Part shown: piece after piece, positions 18,241-27,033 of the stretch
How positions within the stretch are numbered: position 1 is the stretch's first letter
Layout: each line of letters starts with the position of its first letter
From: an uncultured Tateyamaria sp.
GTDB taxonomy: Bacteria > Pseudomonadota > Alphaproteobacteria > Rhodobacterales > Rhodobacteraceae
NCBI RefSeq assembly: GCF_947487805.1
Contig: NZ_CANKXW010000006.1
Coordinates: 62,001 to 126,000 of the forward strand
Direction: 5' to 3'
DNA: 64,000 nt
Made by a program: the position numbers and the translations under genes
The notes under the pieces: generated by a model
Databases searched by the model: none
Seen by the model: only the letters and a program-made list of their open reading frames with translations
What the model was told of the DNA's origin: nothing

Positions 18241-18749
18241 ATGCTCCCCGTCCAACACTGCACATGCTGTGTGGTAAGGTTGCTGCAGGTAAATCGACGT
18301 TTGCGGCAAATCTGGCTGCGGCAAAGAATACCGTTCTGATCGTTGAGGATGAGTGGTTGGCGGCGCTCTTTGCTGAGGAACTAAAAACGCCAAAAGACTA
18401 TTTGCGCTGCACCAGAAAACTGAGGCGCGCAATGGCGCCACATCTTGAGGCACTGCTAAACGCTGGTATGTCCGTTGTCCTAGATTTTCAAGCCAACACC
18501 GTTGAGAGCCGGACGTGGATGCGGAATCTGCTTGACCAAACAGATGCGGATCATCAGCTACATGTTCTTATGCCACCCGATGAGGTCTGCCTGGAACGGC
18601 TACAGCGCCGAAATGCAAGCGGCCTGCATCCCTTCACAGTGACGGAAGAACAGTTCCGTCAGATCAGTGCGCACTTTGTTCCACCGACACCCGAAGAGGG
18701 GTTCAACCTTCTCTTTCACGCAGACGGGAATACTGACACAGGCCCTTAA
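18237..18749 (+). CDS. AAA_33-type ATPase / kinase-like protein
   Basis: A 170-residue P-loop protein. Walker A is GKVAAGKST at residues 13-21; VLDFQANTVESRTW near 82 is Walker-B like, and LERLQRRNAS follows the pattern of small zeta-toxin or gluconate-kinase-like enzymes. The substrate is unknown. Coupled to the upstream DoxX-like gene. Confidence 0.75.
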   Translation: MNAPRPTLHMLCGKVAAGKSTFAANLAAAKNTVLIVEDEWLAALFAEELKTPKDYLRCTRKLRRAMAPHLEALLNAGMSVVLDFQANTVESRTWMRNLLDQTDADHQLHVLMPPDEVCLERLQRRNASGLHPFTVTEEQFRQISAHFVPPTPEEGFNLLFHADGNTDTGP

Positions 18750-19205
18750 GAACGATCAATGAACTCGACTGTGGTTTGCGTGAATGGCCGGTTTTCCGGC
18801 TTCGTAACTGCGCCCGTCTTGGTGCAAAAGCAGCAGATTTCATGTCGCGTGCGCTCGCAGCATGATTTGAAGACTTTCGCTAAGGGCTCCTTCGAGACCT
18901 TCGCTGCAATCAGCTCAAATGACCGGTACGCTCGCAGACCCTTTCCATCAATATGAACTGGCGGCTGCGTGAGAATCCTATCCACTGTCACTTTTTCGAA
19001 TCCGCGTGAGCGCATCGAAGTCGATTTCTTGCTTCTGTTCGTCACTTATATCCGGCCGGGTTTCCGATACCGGCTGGGGCCCTTGGACGTCCCACATCAC
19101 CGCATGTGAGCCTGTACTCCAGCGATACACCCAACCAACAACACTGCACCCATCGGTCCCGATCAGATTGGAGATCGCGACGCCCTCACCCTTATCTTCG
19201 TTCAC
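18746..19205 (-). pseudogene. short overlapping frames, possible decayed gene
   Basis: Two minus-strand frames with coding-like composition overlap in different registers: one at 18978-19205 (GTG start; contains VVGWVYRWSTGSHAVMWDVQG) and one at 18746-19045 (contains AYRSFELIAAKVSKEPLAKV). Farther upstream, to about 19330, a third short frame reads EDQVAKIKEVRRAVVVNAL. A single gene broken by frameshifts would explain this, but I recognise no family, and two small real genes are also possible. Confidence 0.25.
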
Positions 19206-19374
19206 TGTTTGCTGACTTCCTGCACTGCGGCGCTGCGAATTGCGGCGTGGGGCTGCAGAGCGTTCACTACGACCGCGCGCCGGACTTCTTTGATTTTGGC
19301 TACCTGGTCCTCGATGAGGGAATGATCATCAGACCGGGAAAATGGGTTCCCGTGTTCTCAACAATTCATTTGGT

Positions 19375-19632
19375 TCAAATCCTGTGGTCGGGCTCCGTGG
19401 CGGCTTCGACAATCGACAGGACTTCATTTTTGTCAAAGCCAATGACCCTCGCCAGAACCGTGAACTCCACGACGTCGATACGTCGCTCGCCGCTTTCGAG
19501 ACGCGCCACAAATGACTGGTGGCGTTTGAGCTTCGCCGCCAATTGTTGCTGGCTGAGACCCGCATTCTGACGTGCTTCAACCAACGCACGGACGAGCGCC
19601 AACTGGCCATTTGTTCTGATTGTTTTCGCCAC
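19375..19632 (-). CDS. XRE-family helix-turn-helix regulator
   Basis: An 85-residue single-domain HTH_3 protein. LVRALVEARQNAGLSQQQLAAKLKRHQSFVARLESGERRIDVVEF is a textbook Cro/CI-type motif. No effector domain. It stands at the left side of the T4SS cluster and is a candidate for the protein that binds the palindromes near 13.5, 20.1 and 45.2 kb; this is a guess from position only. Confidence 0.82.
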   Translation of the reverse strand: MAKTIRTNGQLALVRALVEARQNAGLSQQQLAAKLKRHQSFVARLESGERRIDVVEFTVLARVIGFDKNEVLSIVEAATEPDHRI

Positions 19633-19756
19633 GCGTCACATACCTTTTGTGACGTCGCTAGCGGATGAAATCTGTTATCTAAAAAGTAGATATTTGAGTG
19701 TGTTATCGGCGTCTGGTTTCCGTCGGGTGCTAGGCTGATGCACACCCAATCGCCCA

Positions 19757-20077
19757 TCAATCCCTCACCAGCTCCAGAAACCGACCATAGTCCTGGCTGA
19801 CTTCGCGGGCTTCTTCGAAGGCACGCGCACGCTCCTGCTCGAGGCAGCGGAAGTAGTCCTGAATTTCTGTGATGTAGACCTCGAAGTCCCGCCGGATGAT
19901 GTCAGCGTAGTCTCTGGCCGCTTGCGAATCGCTTGGCACGAAGGGCCGGACCGGGGCGAGGCAGAATCCGGCCTGGCTTGCGACCGGAACGAGCATCAGC
20001 GAGGCCACAGCCTGCATCTTCACCCATCGGCTCAACCGCAGGTTTCTGAAACCCCTATTTTCCTTGATACACGTCAA
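19757..20077 (-). CDS. small secreted protein divergent from the T4SS operon
   Basis: A 106-residue protein with a signal peptide (basic RNLRLSRWVK followed by MQAVASLMLVPVASQAG). The mature part is helical and charged (DYADIIRRDFEVYITEIQDYFRCLEQERARAFEEAREV) and keeps two Cys. Not recognised as a named family. The longer start at 20077 is used because it supplies the basic n-region; a start at 20017 is possible. Divergent from the T4SS operon with a shared control region. Confidence 0.65.
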   Translation of the reverse strand: MTCIKENRGFRNLRLSRWVKMQAVASLMLVPVASQAGFCLAPVRPFVPSDSQAARDYADIIRRDFEVYITEIQDYFRCLEQERARAFEEAREVSQDYGRFLELVRD

Positions 20078-20121
20078 TGACCGTGCCTAGTGTTTGCGTA
20101 ACTGAGATACAGCCGTATCTG

Positions 20122-20160
20122 CTACAATATATCCTTGTAGTTAATAATATACTATCGTAA
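20122..20160. promoter_or_regulatory. divergent control region with two inverted repeats
   Basis: CTACAATATATCCTTGTAG (20122-20140) is a six-base-arm palindrome. Directly next to it ATAATATACTATCG (20144-20157) is the inverse of the site at 13469-13484. Located between the divergent secreted protein and the first gene of the T4SS operon, where a regulator could control both. Confidence 0.5.
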
Positions 20161-20209
20161 CTCTGGGTTTCAAGTGAGAATGCCCGGATGTTGCGCCATT
20201 GGAGAAAGC

Positions 20210-20575
20210 GTGAGCCGGGCCATGAACTGGGACATCGAAGCACCAAATGTGGTTACGGAAGCACGTTTCCGCGAACTCGTGGAAAGTGGCTATAGCGCTG
20301 AAATCCTGTGCCAGGAGTCGGCACACAAGAAGGGCCCCAGCTACTATGGGGTCTGGATCATGCGCGTCGTCTCTGACGAAGGCGTGGAGAAGCTGTTGGT
20401 CACGGCCCGTACCCGCACGACCTATAACGACATCAAAATCCGCGAGTTCAAAACCATCACGGGCGTGGTGTCCTTCCTTATTGGGATCGGTTTCTCCCAT
20501 GCCGATGTGCCGCTCGAGGAAGGCCAACGGACAACGCACAAGCTGGCTGCAACCGACAAGGGCGGCAGCAAGTAG
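20210..20575 (+). CDS. hypothetical protein, first gene of the T4SS operon
   Basis: About 121 residues from GTG at 20210, chosen because GGAG at 20201 has good spacing; ATG at 20222 is an alternative. The N-terminal half is soluble ([60 protein letters not shown]) and there is a short hydrophobic stretch ([10 protein letters not shown]). Family unknown. It overlaps the start of the lytic transglycosylase gene, so it is part of the transfer operon. Confidence 0.6.
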   Translation: MSRAMNWDIEAPNVVTEARFRELVESGYSAEILCQESAHKKGPSYYGVWIMRVVSDEGVEKLLVTARTRTTYNDIKIREFKTITGVVSFLIGIGFSHADVPLEEGQRTTHKLAATDKGGSK

Positions 20576-21233
20576 CCTTCTTCTTTTCTGGTATCTCGCG
20601 GGTCCCGCCTCCGCGCAGATGGTGCTGGTCATGGAGAGCGACGGCTCTCTGACCCCATCCCGCTCCCAGGACAGCTTTGCCCGCAATTACAATGACGGCA
20701 TTGGACAAGGTTCAGCGGCCGATGGTCTGGCAATCTTTGGCGAACGGGATGGTGAGCCAGACGACATCCAATTGGCAGCCCTCTCACGGCCTGCGCCCCT
20801 ACCCCGCGCCGATATCCTCACGGCCATCGAGGCCACCGCCTTTCGCTATGCCGGGCATCCCGGGCTACGCGGCGCGGAGCTCTCGGTTCGCGATTGGCTA
20901 ACCCTCTACCGTGCCAATATCGAGGTGGAGAGCGCCTACCGGCAGGATGCGGTCTCGAGTGCAGGCGCCATTGGCCTTGGTCAATTGATGCCAGCGACGG
21001 CGCGCGACCTCGGTGTCGACCCGCGTGATCCTATTCAGAACTTAGACGGTTCCGCCCGCTACCTCGCGATGATGCTGGAGGCATTCGGCGATCCGCGTCT
21101 GGCGCTGGCTGCCTACAACGCCGGGCCGGACGCGGTCCGCAGGTACGGCGGCATTCCCCCCTACCGAGAAACTCAGAACCACGTGACCCGTGTCATGGCC
21201 GTCGTGGCCCGATTGGAAGGATCAAATTCATGA
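20505..21233 (+). CDS. lytic transglycosylase of the T4SS
   Basis: About 242 residues. A signal-like segment ([16 protein letters not shown]) is followed by a spacer and a SLT/goose-lysozyme domain: [33 protein letters not shown] holds the catalytic Glu, then AYNAGPDAV and [16 protein letters not shown]. It would open peptidoglycan for the transfer channel. The exact start is uncertain (ATG at 20499 or 20505 inside the previous gene). A second transglycosylase follows at 24.3 kb, so two VirB1-type enzymes belong to this cluster. Confidence 0.82.
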   Translation: MCRSRKANGQRTSWLQPTRAAASSLLLFWYLAGPASAQMVLVMESDGSLTPSRSQDSFARNYNDGIGQGSAADGLAIFGERDGEPDDIQLAALSRPAPLPRADILTAIEATAFRYAGHPGLRGAELSVRDWLTLYRANIEVESAYRQDAVSSAGAIGLGQLMPATARDLGVDPRDPIQNLDGSARYLAMMLEAFGDPRLALAAYNAGPDAVRRYGGIPPYRETQNHVTRVMAVVARLEGSNS

Positions 21234-21523
21234 GACAGATTTCAAATCTATTCGTCGCCTCTTTGGCGCTGTTCCTGCTCATTGCCGAACCTGCGCTTGC
21301 CCAAAGCATCGATCTCTCGCCGATCCAGAGCTTGTTGCAGGGCATCGTCGATGCGCTGACCGGCCCGCTTGGTGTTGTCATCGCGACGCTCGCCGTTCTG
21401 GGCGTCTTCCTGAGCTGGTTCTTCAACATCATCGATCTGCGCCAGGCGCTTTGGGTGCTTGTCGGCATCGCCGGTGTTGCCGCCGCCCCCACGATCGTTG
21501 CCGCGGTCTTTGCCGGTGGCTGA
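21230..21523 (+). CDS. virB2: T4SS pilin VirB2/TrbC
   Basis: A 97-residue TrbC/VirB2 prepilin. A long signal sequence ([19 protein letters not shown]) is followed by [23 protein letters not shown] and two hydrophobic helices ([17 protein letters not shown] and [24 protein letters not shown]). It forms the transfer pilus. ATG overlaps the stop of the transglycosylase. Confidence 0.9.
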   Translation: MRQISNLFVASLALFLLIAEPALAQSIDLSPIQSLLQGIVDALTGPLGVVIATLAVLGVFLSWFFNIIDLRQALWVLVGIAGVAAAPTIVAAVFAGG

Positions 21524-21794
21524 GCGCGCGCCCCTCTTTCTGGGTCTCGTGCGCCCGCCCAAGCTTCTGGGCCTGCCCATCATGTACGCGATGGTCTGGC
21601 TCTTCGGTTCGGTGCTGCTCTTTGTCTGGGTCCAGCACGTCGCAGTGCTGGCTGTCGCCGCCCTGCTCTATCCCGTGCTTTGGAAGGCCGCGGACTGGGA
21701 TCCGCGCTTCATCGACGTGATGATGACGGCGCTGCAGGAGACACCGCCGACGCGGAACCGCTCTATCCACGGCGGGGACAGTTATGCCCCGTGA
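21516..21794 (+). CDS. virB3: T4SS membrane protein VirB3
   Basis: A 92-residue VirB3 protein. GTG at 21516 overlaps the virB2 stop by eight bases. APLFLGLVRPPKLLGLPIMYAMVWLFG is the standard VirB3 opening with one or two membrane segments, then YPVLWKAADWDPRFIDV. It works with VirB4 at the inner membrane. Overlaps virB4 by 11 bases. Confidence 0.9.
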   Translation: MAERAPLFLGLVRPPKLLGLPIMYAMVWLFGSVLLFVWVQHVAVLAVAALLYPVLWKAADWDPRFIDVMMTALQETPPTRNRSIHGGDSYAP

Positions 21795-24147
21795 AGTCGC
21801 GCTCGATCTCCGCACGATGACTCCCGACTGGTATGCGCGCGAAACCCGCCTCGCGCATATGCTGCCTTACGTCAGCCTGGTCGGTGATCGGACCGTGCGG
21901 ACACGGGTGAACGAGCTCTTCCAGTGCATTCGGCTCGATGGGGTCAACAGCTATACGACCGACGATGCCTATCTCGACAAGGTGACCGCGCTTTTTGCCC
22001 GGATCATCGCGCAGTTGGGGCCGGAGTTCAGCTACTATGTCCACAAGGTCTCGAAGGCGATCACGCCGGACCTCGAACCCGTGCGTGAGGACAGTTTTGC
22101 TGGAGAAGTCGACCGGCTCTGGCGCGCGAAACTCGAAACCAGCGGCCTGCGCGACAAGACCCTGACCCTCACGGTGATCCATCGCCCGCCTCCAAAAAGC
22201 GTCCTGCCGTTCCTGAACCGCAGCGCGCCGGATCGCCTCAAGGAAGCGACCGAGAAGCGCCTTCGCCGATTGAGCGAGGCCGTGAACGTGTTCCTGTCTG
22301 GCCTGACGGAGCTGAACCCGCATGTACTCACGGCCAAAAGCGGCGAGTTGATCGGCTTTCTGGGGGCCCTCAACACTGGCCAGGAACTGCCGCTGTATCC
22401 GGCGAACACCTATGGCTTCTTGTCCTTCAACGTGGCCAACACGCGAGTGACGTTTCACGGAGATCACTTCGAGCTATCCGAAGGCGTCGTGGGACATCGC
22501 TACGGCAAGAGTTTCACCATCGGGGAATATTCCGAAGCCACCTCCTGCACCATGTTCGACATGCTAAACCTGCCGGTCGACATGATCGTCACGCATTCCT
22601 TCACGCCGATCAATTCGAACCTCATGGCGGGTCGCATCAAACGGCAAAAGCGCCAGATGCAGGCTTCGCAGGACGCGGCCCTGTCGCTCATGGAAGCGCT
22701 CGATATTGCCGCCGATGATCTCGAGGCCAAGCGCCAGAGCTTCGGCGAGCACCATATGGTCGTGACGATCTTTTGCGACACGCTGGACGAGCTACAGACG
22801 CTGAGCGCTGAGATCGTGAATGCCGCCGCCGCCGAAGGGGTGAAGATGATCGGTGAGAGGGTTGCCGCCAAGGCGCATTACCTCAGTCAACATCCCGGCA
22901 ACCAACCCAAGCGCGTGCGCGCCAGTGCGATCACCAATCGCAACTTCGCGGATTTCGCGGCGTTTCATCGGACGCAGCTTGGCAAGCCTGCTGAGAAGAC
23001 CCCTTGGGGGAAAGTCATCACCTATCTGCCCACGCCCGAGCAGAGCGCCTATCGGTTTTCCTATCACGAGCAAGGCTCGCCCGACAAAGAACCGACCAGC
23101 GGGCATACGCTGATCATGGGACGACCCGGGTCAGGCAAGTCGGTCCTCTCGGCTTTTCTCATGACGCAAGCCCGTCGAGTAGGGGCGCGGATCTTCGTCT
23201 TCGACTACCGTCTCGGTATGGAGATGGCGGTCCGCGCCAATGGCGGGCGATATGCGTCTTTGAAAGCTGGCCAGCCCACGGGTCTCAACCCGCTTTGGAC
23301 AGAGACCGATGCCCGTGGCACGGCCTGGCTCTCGGACTGGCTTGCGACCTTGCTTTATCGTGCCGACAAGCCGCTGACGCCAGCACAGACCAACCGCATC
23401 CAGGAGGTCGTGCGCCAGAATGCGCAGGCCACGAACCCAGCCTTGCGAAACTGGCGCGACTTCGCATCGCTTTTTGTGTCCACCGACGATAGCGGCGATC
23501 TGCACCAGCGCCTGCTCGAGTGGACCGAAGAGGGCCGCTACGGCTGGATTTTCGGACAGACGCTGGAAGACACCTTCTCGCTGAAGGGCGATGTGGTGGG
23601 CTTCGATCTGACCGGCATTCTCGACAGCGAGGCCGAGAAGGAACGCATGGCCGTCCTCTCCTATCTCTTCCGCCGGGTTGAGCGCGAGATCGAGGATCGG
23701 CGCCCCACCATCATCGTGATCGACGAGGCCTGGAAGGCGCTCGATAATGCGTATTTCGCCGAGCGGCTGTCGAACTGGCTGGTGACCGCGCGCAAGCAGA
23801 ACACCGTCGCGGTGATGATGACGCAATACGCGAGCCAGCTCGAGCGCACCCGGACCGGCAAGACCATCGTCGAGGCGGTGCCGACGCAGATCCTGCTCCC
23901 GAACATCCGCGCCCATGCCGCCGACTACGCGATGCTGAACCTCTATGAGAAGGAACTCGATGTGCTTCTCAACACCGGCAGCGACAGCCGCCTTGCGCTC
24001 ATCCGCGACGACCAGGGATCCATCGTCGTCGATACCGATCTGAGCGCCCTCGGGCCCAATCTCACCATCCTCGGCGGCATGGAAAAAGGTGAAGCGCTCG
24101 TCGGCGCCGATTACCGCGACCGCCCGGACTTCTGGAGGCTTTCATGA
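21784..24147 (+). CDS. virB4: T4SS ATPase VirB4
   Basis: A 787-residue VirB4/TrbE of usual length. The N-terminal CagE domain is followed by Walker A MGRPGSGKS near residue 447, Walker B TIIVIDEAWKAL near 650, and the VMMTQYASQLE motif. It powers pilus assembly and channel function at the inner membrane. Overlaps virB3 and the downstream lipoprotein gene, so it is made from one transcript. Confidence 0.95.
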   Translation: MPREVALDLRTMTPDWYARETRLAHMLPYVSLVGDRTVRTRVNELFQCIRLDGVNSYTTDDAYLDKVTALFARIIAQLGPEFSYYVHKVSKAITPDLEPVREDSFAGEVDRLWRAKLETSGLRDKTLTLTVIHRPPPKSVLPFLNRSAPDRLKEATEKRLRRLSEAVNVFLSGLTELNPHVLTAKSGELIGFLGALNTGQELPLYPANTYGFLSFNVANTRVTFHGDHFELSEGVVGHRYGKSFTIGEYSEATSCTMFDMLNLPVDMIVTHSFTPINSNLMAGRIKRQKRQMQASQDAALSLMEALDIAADDLEAKRQSFGEHHMVVTIFCDTLDELQTLSAEIVNAAAAEGVKMIGERVAAKAHYLSQHPGNQPKRVRASAITNRNFADFAAFHRTQLGKPAEKTPWGKVITYLPTPEQSAYRFSYHEQGSPDKEPTSGHTLIMGRPGSGKSVLSAFLMTQARRVGARIFVFDYRLGMEMAVRANGGRYASLKAGQPTGLNPLWTETDARGTAWLSDWLATLLYRADKPLTPAQTNRIQEVVRQNAQATNPALRNWRDFASLFVSTDDSGDLHQRLLEWTEEGRYGWIFGQTLEDTFSLKGDVVGFDLTGILDSEAEKERMAVLSYLFRRVEREIEDRRPTIIVIDEAWKALDNAYFAERLSNWLVTARKQNTVAVMMTQYASQLERTRTGKTIVEAVPTQILLPNIRAHAADYAMLNLYEKELDVLLNTGSDSRLALIRDDQGSIVVDTDLSALGPNLTILGGMEKGEALVGADYRDRPDFWRLS

Positions 24148-24311
24148 CACGCATTTTGTTGCTTCTCACCGCGCTCGGCGCTTTGGCCTCCTGCGCCCAG
24201 TACCAGGAGCCGCAGGCCAATTGCTTTACCTTCCTGGCCTCGACAGCCCCCGTCGCACCCGATTGTTCCTTCACGCCCCTTGGCACCCCGGATCGCGATA
24301 TTGAAGTCTAG
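24144..24311 (+). CDS. small VirB7-like lipoprotein
   Basis: A 55-residue frame starting at ATG 24144, overlapping the virB4 stop by four bases. It has a lipoprotein signal (ILLLLTALGALASC, lipobox LASC), then a short mature chain with two further Cys. Size, lipobox and place in the operon fit a VirB7-type outer-membrane lipoprotein that stabilises VirB9, although it sits between virB4 and virB1 rather than next to virB9. Confidence 0.65.
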   Translation: MTRILLLLTALGALASCAQYQEPQANCFTFLASTAPVAPDCSFTPLGTPDRDIEV

Positions 24312-25455
24312 CCTGCCTCATATCCTGGTCCTTTGCCTGCTGCCCGGTCTCGCCTTGTCTCAAGGCGTGCCGACCAATGACAGCGGGCTGACCGCGCGCG
24401 ATATCGTCGAGACCGGCGATCGCGAGGCCGACCTTGCGATCCAGGCGGACAAGCTGTCCGTGCGCGAACTCATTGCCGAGATCGAACGCGAGCAATTGGC
24501 CACACTTCAACGCATCCTCGATGCCCAGACAAGCTTCGGCGGTCAGGGCCTGCCCGCGATGATTTCAGGGCTGGAAAACGGAAGCGGCGATCCAGCCCGT
24601 TCCGTCGAAGCGGTCTACGGCAATGCCGACATCGACCCCAATCCCGGCGGCGCACAGATGTTTGGCGATGCCGCCGAAAACATCGAGCAGCTCATCATCC
24701 GCGTCGCCCAGGAAACAAGCAGCTTTGCGGGAGTTGGCCGCGCGGGCCTCTCCCCAGTCCAATGGCGCGCACTCCTACAGGCGCTCATCTGGCAGGAAAG
24801 CCGGTTTGCCATCGGCGCCCGCTCGCCGGTCGGCGCTTTTGGCCTCACCCAGATTATGCCCGGCACCGCCAGCGATCTCGGCATCAACCCGGAATATTAT
24901 GACAGCCCCTACCTGCAGGTGCATGGCGGCGCGCGCTATCTCGCAACGCAACTCAACACCTTCGATAGCAACATCATCAACGCGCTCGCGGCCTATAACG
25001 CCGGCCCCGGTCGCGTGTTCGAATATGGGGGCGTGCCACCCTTCCGCGAGACCCAGCACTACGTCCAGGTCATCCCCGAACGCTACAATCTCTACCTGGG
25101 CCGCATCGGCGGGATCGAAGCGCTCGGTACGATCGACCCCGCGCTTCTGGCCAATGCGAACCTCTCAATCACCGGGCACGGCGCGGCCTTCTATGGCAGC
25201 AACTCGCCCGCCGCGATCCGCCAAGCCGCCCTGCGTATTGTGGATATCGTCGAGCGGATTTCCGAAACCGAGGACGTGCAGGAGAGCGTCGCGCTCAACA
25301 CCTATGCCCGCGCCGAACTCGTGCGCCTCGTCGCCGCGCGCATCCGGCTTCAGGCGGCGCGGACCCGTGTCCTGAGCGCAGAAGAATTGGCGCAGGCCAG
25401 CGCCCGCATGGCCGAGGGCGCATTCATGAAATTCACGATCAGGGAGATAGACTGA
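24301..25455 (+). CDS. virB1: VirB1-type lytic transglycosylase
   Basis: About 384 residues. TTG at 24301 gives a clean signal peptide (HILVLCLLPGLALSQG); a TTG at 24280 would add seven residues. The SLT domain lies near the middle: LIWQESRFAIGARSPVGAFGLTQIMPGTASDLG with the catalytic Glu, then [17 protein letters not shown] and PFRETQHYV. A C-terminal helical extension of about 120 residues is longer than in Agrobacterium VirB1. Second transglycosylase of the cluster. Confidence 0.85.
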   Translation: MKSSLPHILVLCLLPGLALSQGVPTNDSGLTARDIVETGDREADLAIQADKLSVRELIAEIEREQLATLQRILDAQTSFGGQGLPAMISGLENGSGDPARSVEAVYGNADIDPNPGGAQMFGDAAENIEQLIIRVAQETSSFAGVGRAGLSPVQWRALLQALIWQESRFAIGARSPVGAFGLTQIMPGTASDLGINPEYYDSPYLQVHGGARYLATQLNTFDSNIINALAAYNAGPGRVFEYGGVPPFRETQHYVQVIPERYNLYLGRIGGIEALGTIDPALLANANLSITGHGAAFYGSNSPAAIRQAALRIVDIVERISETEDVQESVALNTYARAELVRLVAARIRLQAARTRVLSAEELAQASARMAEGAFMKFTIREID

Positions 25456-26264
25456 TGAGAGATTTGCTCGTGAGAACGGCCTTGGCCACAACGCTTGGGG
25501 TTGGCCTGCATCTCGGCACCCTCTCCCCTGCCGCAGCGCAGGGCGTGCCGGTCGTCGATACCCAAAACATCGCGCAAAACATCCAGCAGCTCCGGCAGAT
25601 GATCGAAGACGAGATCCTGCAGAACGAGCAGCTGACGCAGCTCCGCGAACAGCTTGCCACACTCACGGACCAACTCGCGGAGCTGCAAAGAACCTACGAA
25701 GCCCTGACCCGCCTTGCTGAACTGCCGGAAATCATCCGCACCGAGATGGAGGACGAGCTGAACGGCCTGCTTGATCAGGAGTTCGGAGACATCCTCGCCA
25801 CCATTGAAGCCATCAAGACCGGCGACTTCTCTGGCCTCTCTGGCTCCGGCGCGGGCGAGATCGAAACCCAGATGGACCGGGTCCTGGCCGATCTCGGATT
25901 TGACGATGACACCCTCTCGGAAATGGCCACCAGCGGAAATCCCGGGGCCAACCGCGTGGCGACGCAAGCGACAACCGGCGCGCTCGTCTCGGCCGCGGCC
26001 CAGAACAGCTATGAGGATGCCGGCCAATCGCTGGAACGCGTCGACCGGTTGGTCGGGCTGATCGATGACATGGACGAACTGAAGGAAAGTATCGACCTCA
26101 ACACGCGGGTGACGGCGGAACTGGCAATTGCCCTCGTCGCCATGTGGCAGCTTGAGGCCGTGCAAACCGTGGGTGACGGCACCGGCGGCGTGATTGATGC
26201 CGCCACAATCGCCGAAGAACAGCGCTTCATGGATTTCACCTTGCCGGACCTGCGGGCAGACTAA
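25455..26264 (+). CDS. virB5: VirB5/TrbJ-like minor pilus protein
   Basis: A 269-residue exported protein. The signal peptide ends in PAAAQ, followed by a long coiled-coil region (IQQLRQMIEDEILQNEQLTQLREQL and on to about residue 90), a flexible middle and a second helical part. This matches the VirB5/TrbJ family, the minor pilin at the pilus tip. ATG overlaps the stop of virB1 by one base (TGATG). Confidence 0.8.
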   Translation: MRDLLVRTALATTLGVGLHLGTLSPAAAQGVPVVDTQNIAQNIQQLRQMIEDEILQNEQLTQLREQLATLTDQLAELQRTYEALTRLAELPEIIRTEMEDELNGLLDQEFGDILATIEAIKTGDFSGLSGSGAGEIETQMDRVLADLGFDDDTLSEMATSGNPGANRVATQATTGALVSAAAQNSYEDAGQSLERVDRLVGLIDDMDELKESIDLNTRVTAELAIALVAMWQLEAVQTVGDGTGGVIDAATIAEEQRFMDFTLPDLRAD

Positions 26265-26361
26265 GGCGTTTCGAAATTGATCCCCAAAAACAAATATCGG
26301 TTTTCGCGTTCGAGCGCAGCGAGAGGCAGCGAAGAACCGATTCAACTCATTTCGAAACGCC
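26265..26361. repeat. nested inverted repeat between virB5 and virB8
   Basis: GGCGTTTCGAAAT at 26265-26277 pairs perfectly with ATTTCGAAACGCC at 26349-26361. Inside, ATCGGTTTT pairs with AAGAACCGAT. The element begins two bases after the virB5 stop codon and fills nearly the whole 111-base gap in an otherwise overlapping operon. It could be a mobile palindromic element or an RNA processing or attenuation hairpin. Confidence 0.7.
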
Positions 26362-26375
26362 GAGCGGGGGCATGA

Positions 26376-27032
26376 ATGGTGGCGAGTGAACAAGAAATCA
26401 TCGAGGAAGAACTGGTCTACGGTGCCTTGCGCCGCGAACGGCTCTGGCAACGCCTTGGCCTGATGGGCCTTGTCTTCGGTGTCATCGGCTGTCTGAGCGC
26501 GGCGGCTGTCTCAATTCTCGATGTCGATCCGCCGCCTGTGGTCGTGCCCTATGATCCTGCCACCGGCTTTGCACTCCCCGAAGCCTCGGTCGGCGCCTCC
26601 TCGGTGACCGCCAACCAGGCGATCATCGAGGCGGAGGTGTTCCGCTATGTGACCGACCGGGAGGTCTACAACCAGCTCGACAACGATCTGCGCATCCGCA
26701 GCGTGCTGCGCCGTTCGGACGGGGCCGCTGAAATCGGCCTGCGCCAGATCTGGAACAGCGCCAATGAGAATTACCCGCCGACGGTCTATGGCCCCAATGC
26801 CCGGCTTGATGTGGAAATCCTCAGCATCAACCGGATCGGTACGAACCGCGCCACGGTCCGGCTGCGCAAGCGTCTGACATCCATCAATGGCGTCCAAACC
26901 GGGCTTTTCACCGCCACGCTTCTCTTCGAGTTCCGCCCCGAGACCCGCCGCTCCATCGATGAGGTCTGGACCAACCCCTTCGGCTTCACGGTCCTCGAAT
27001 ATTCCATCCGCTCCGACAAATTGGAGAATTAG
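26376..27032 (+). CDS. virB8: T4SS inner-membrane protein VirB8
   Basis: A 218-residue VirB8. A short cytoplasmic N-terminus, one membrane helix (LGLMGLVFGVIGCLSAAAVSI), then the periplasmic NTF2-like domain with VTANQAIIEAEVFRYVTDREVYN and the closing FRPETRR and NPFGFTVLEY motifs. It bridges inner and outer parts of the channel. ATG at 26376 uses the GAGCGGGGG leader; an overlapping ATG at 26372 is out of frame. Confidence 0.9.
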   Translation: MVASEQEIIEEELVYGALRRERLWQRLGLMGLVFGVIGCLSAAAVSILDVDPPPVVVPYDPATGFALPEASVGASSVTANQAIIEAEVFRYVTDREVYNQLDNDLRIRSVLRRSDGAAEIGLRQIWNSANENYPPTVYGPNARLDVEILSINRIGTNRATVRLRKRLTSINGVQTGLFTATLLFEFRPETRRSIDEVWTNPFGFTVLEYSIRSDKLEN

Positions 27033-27033
27033 T

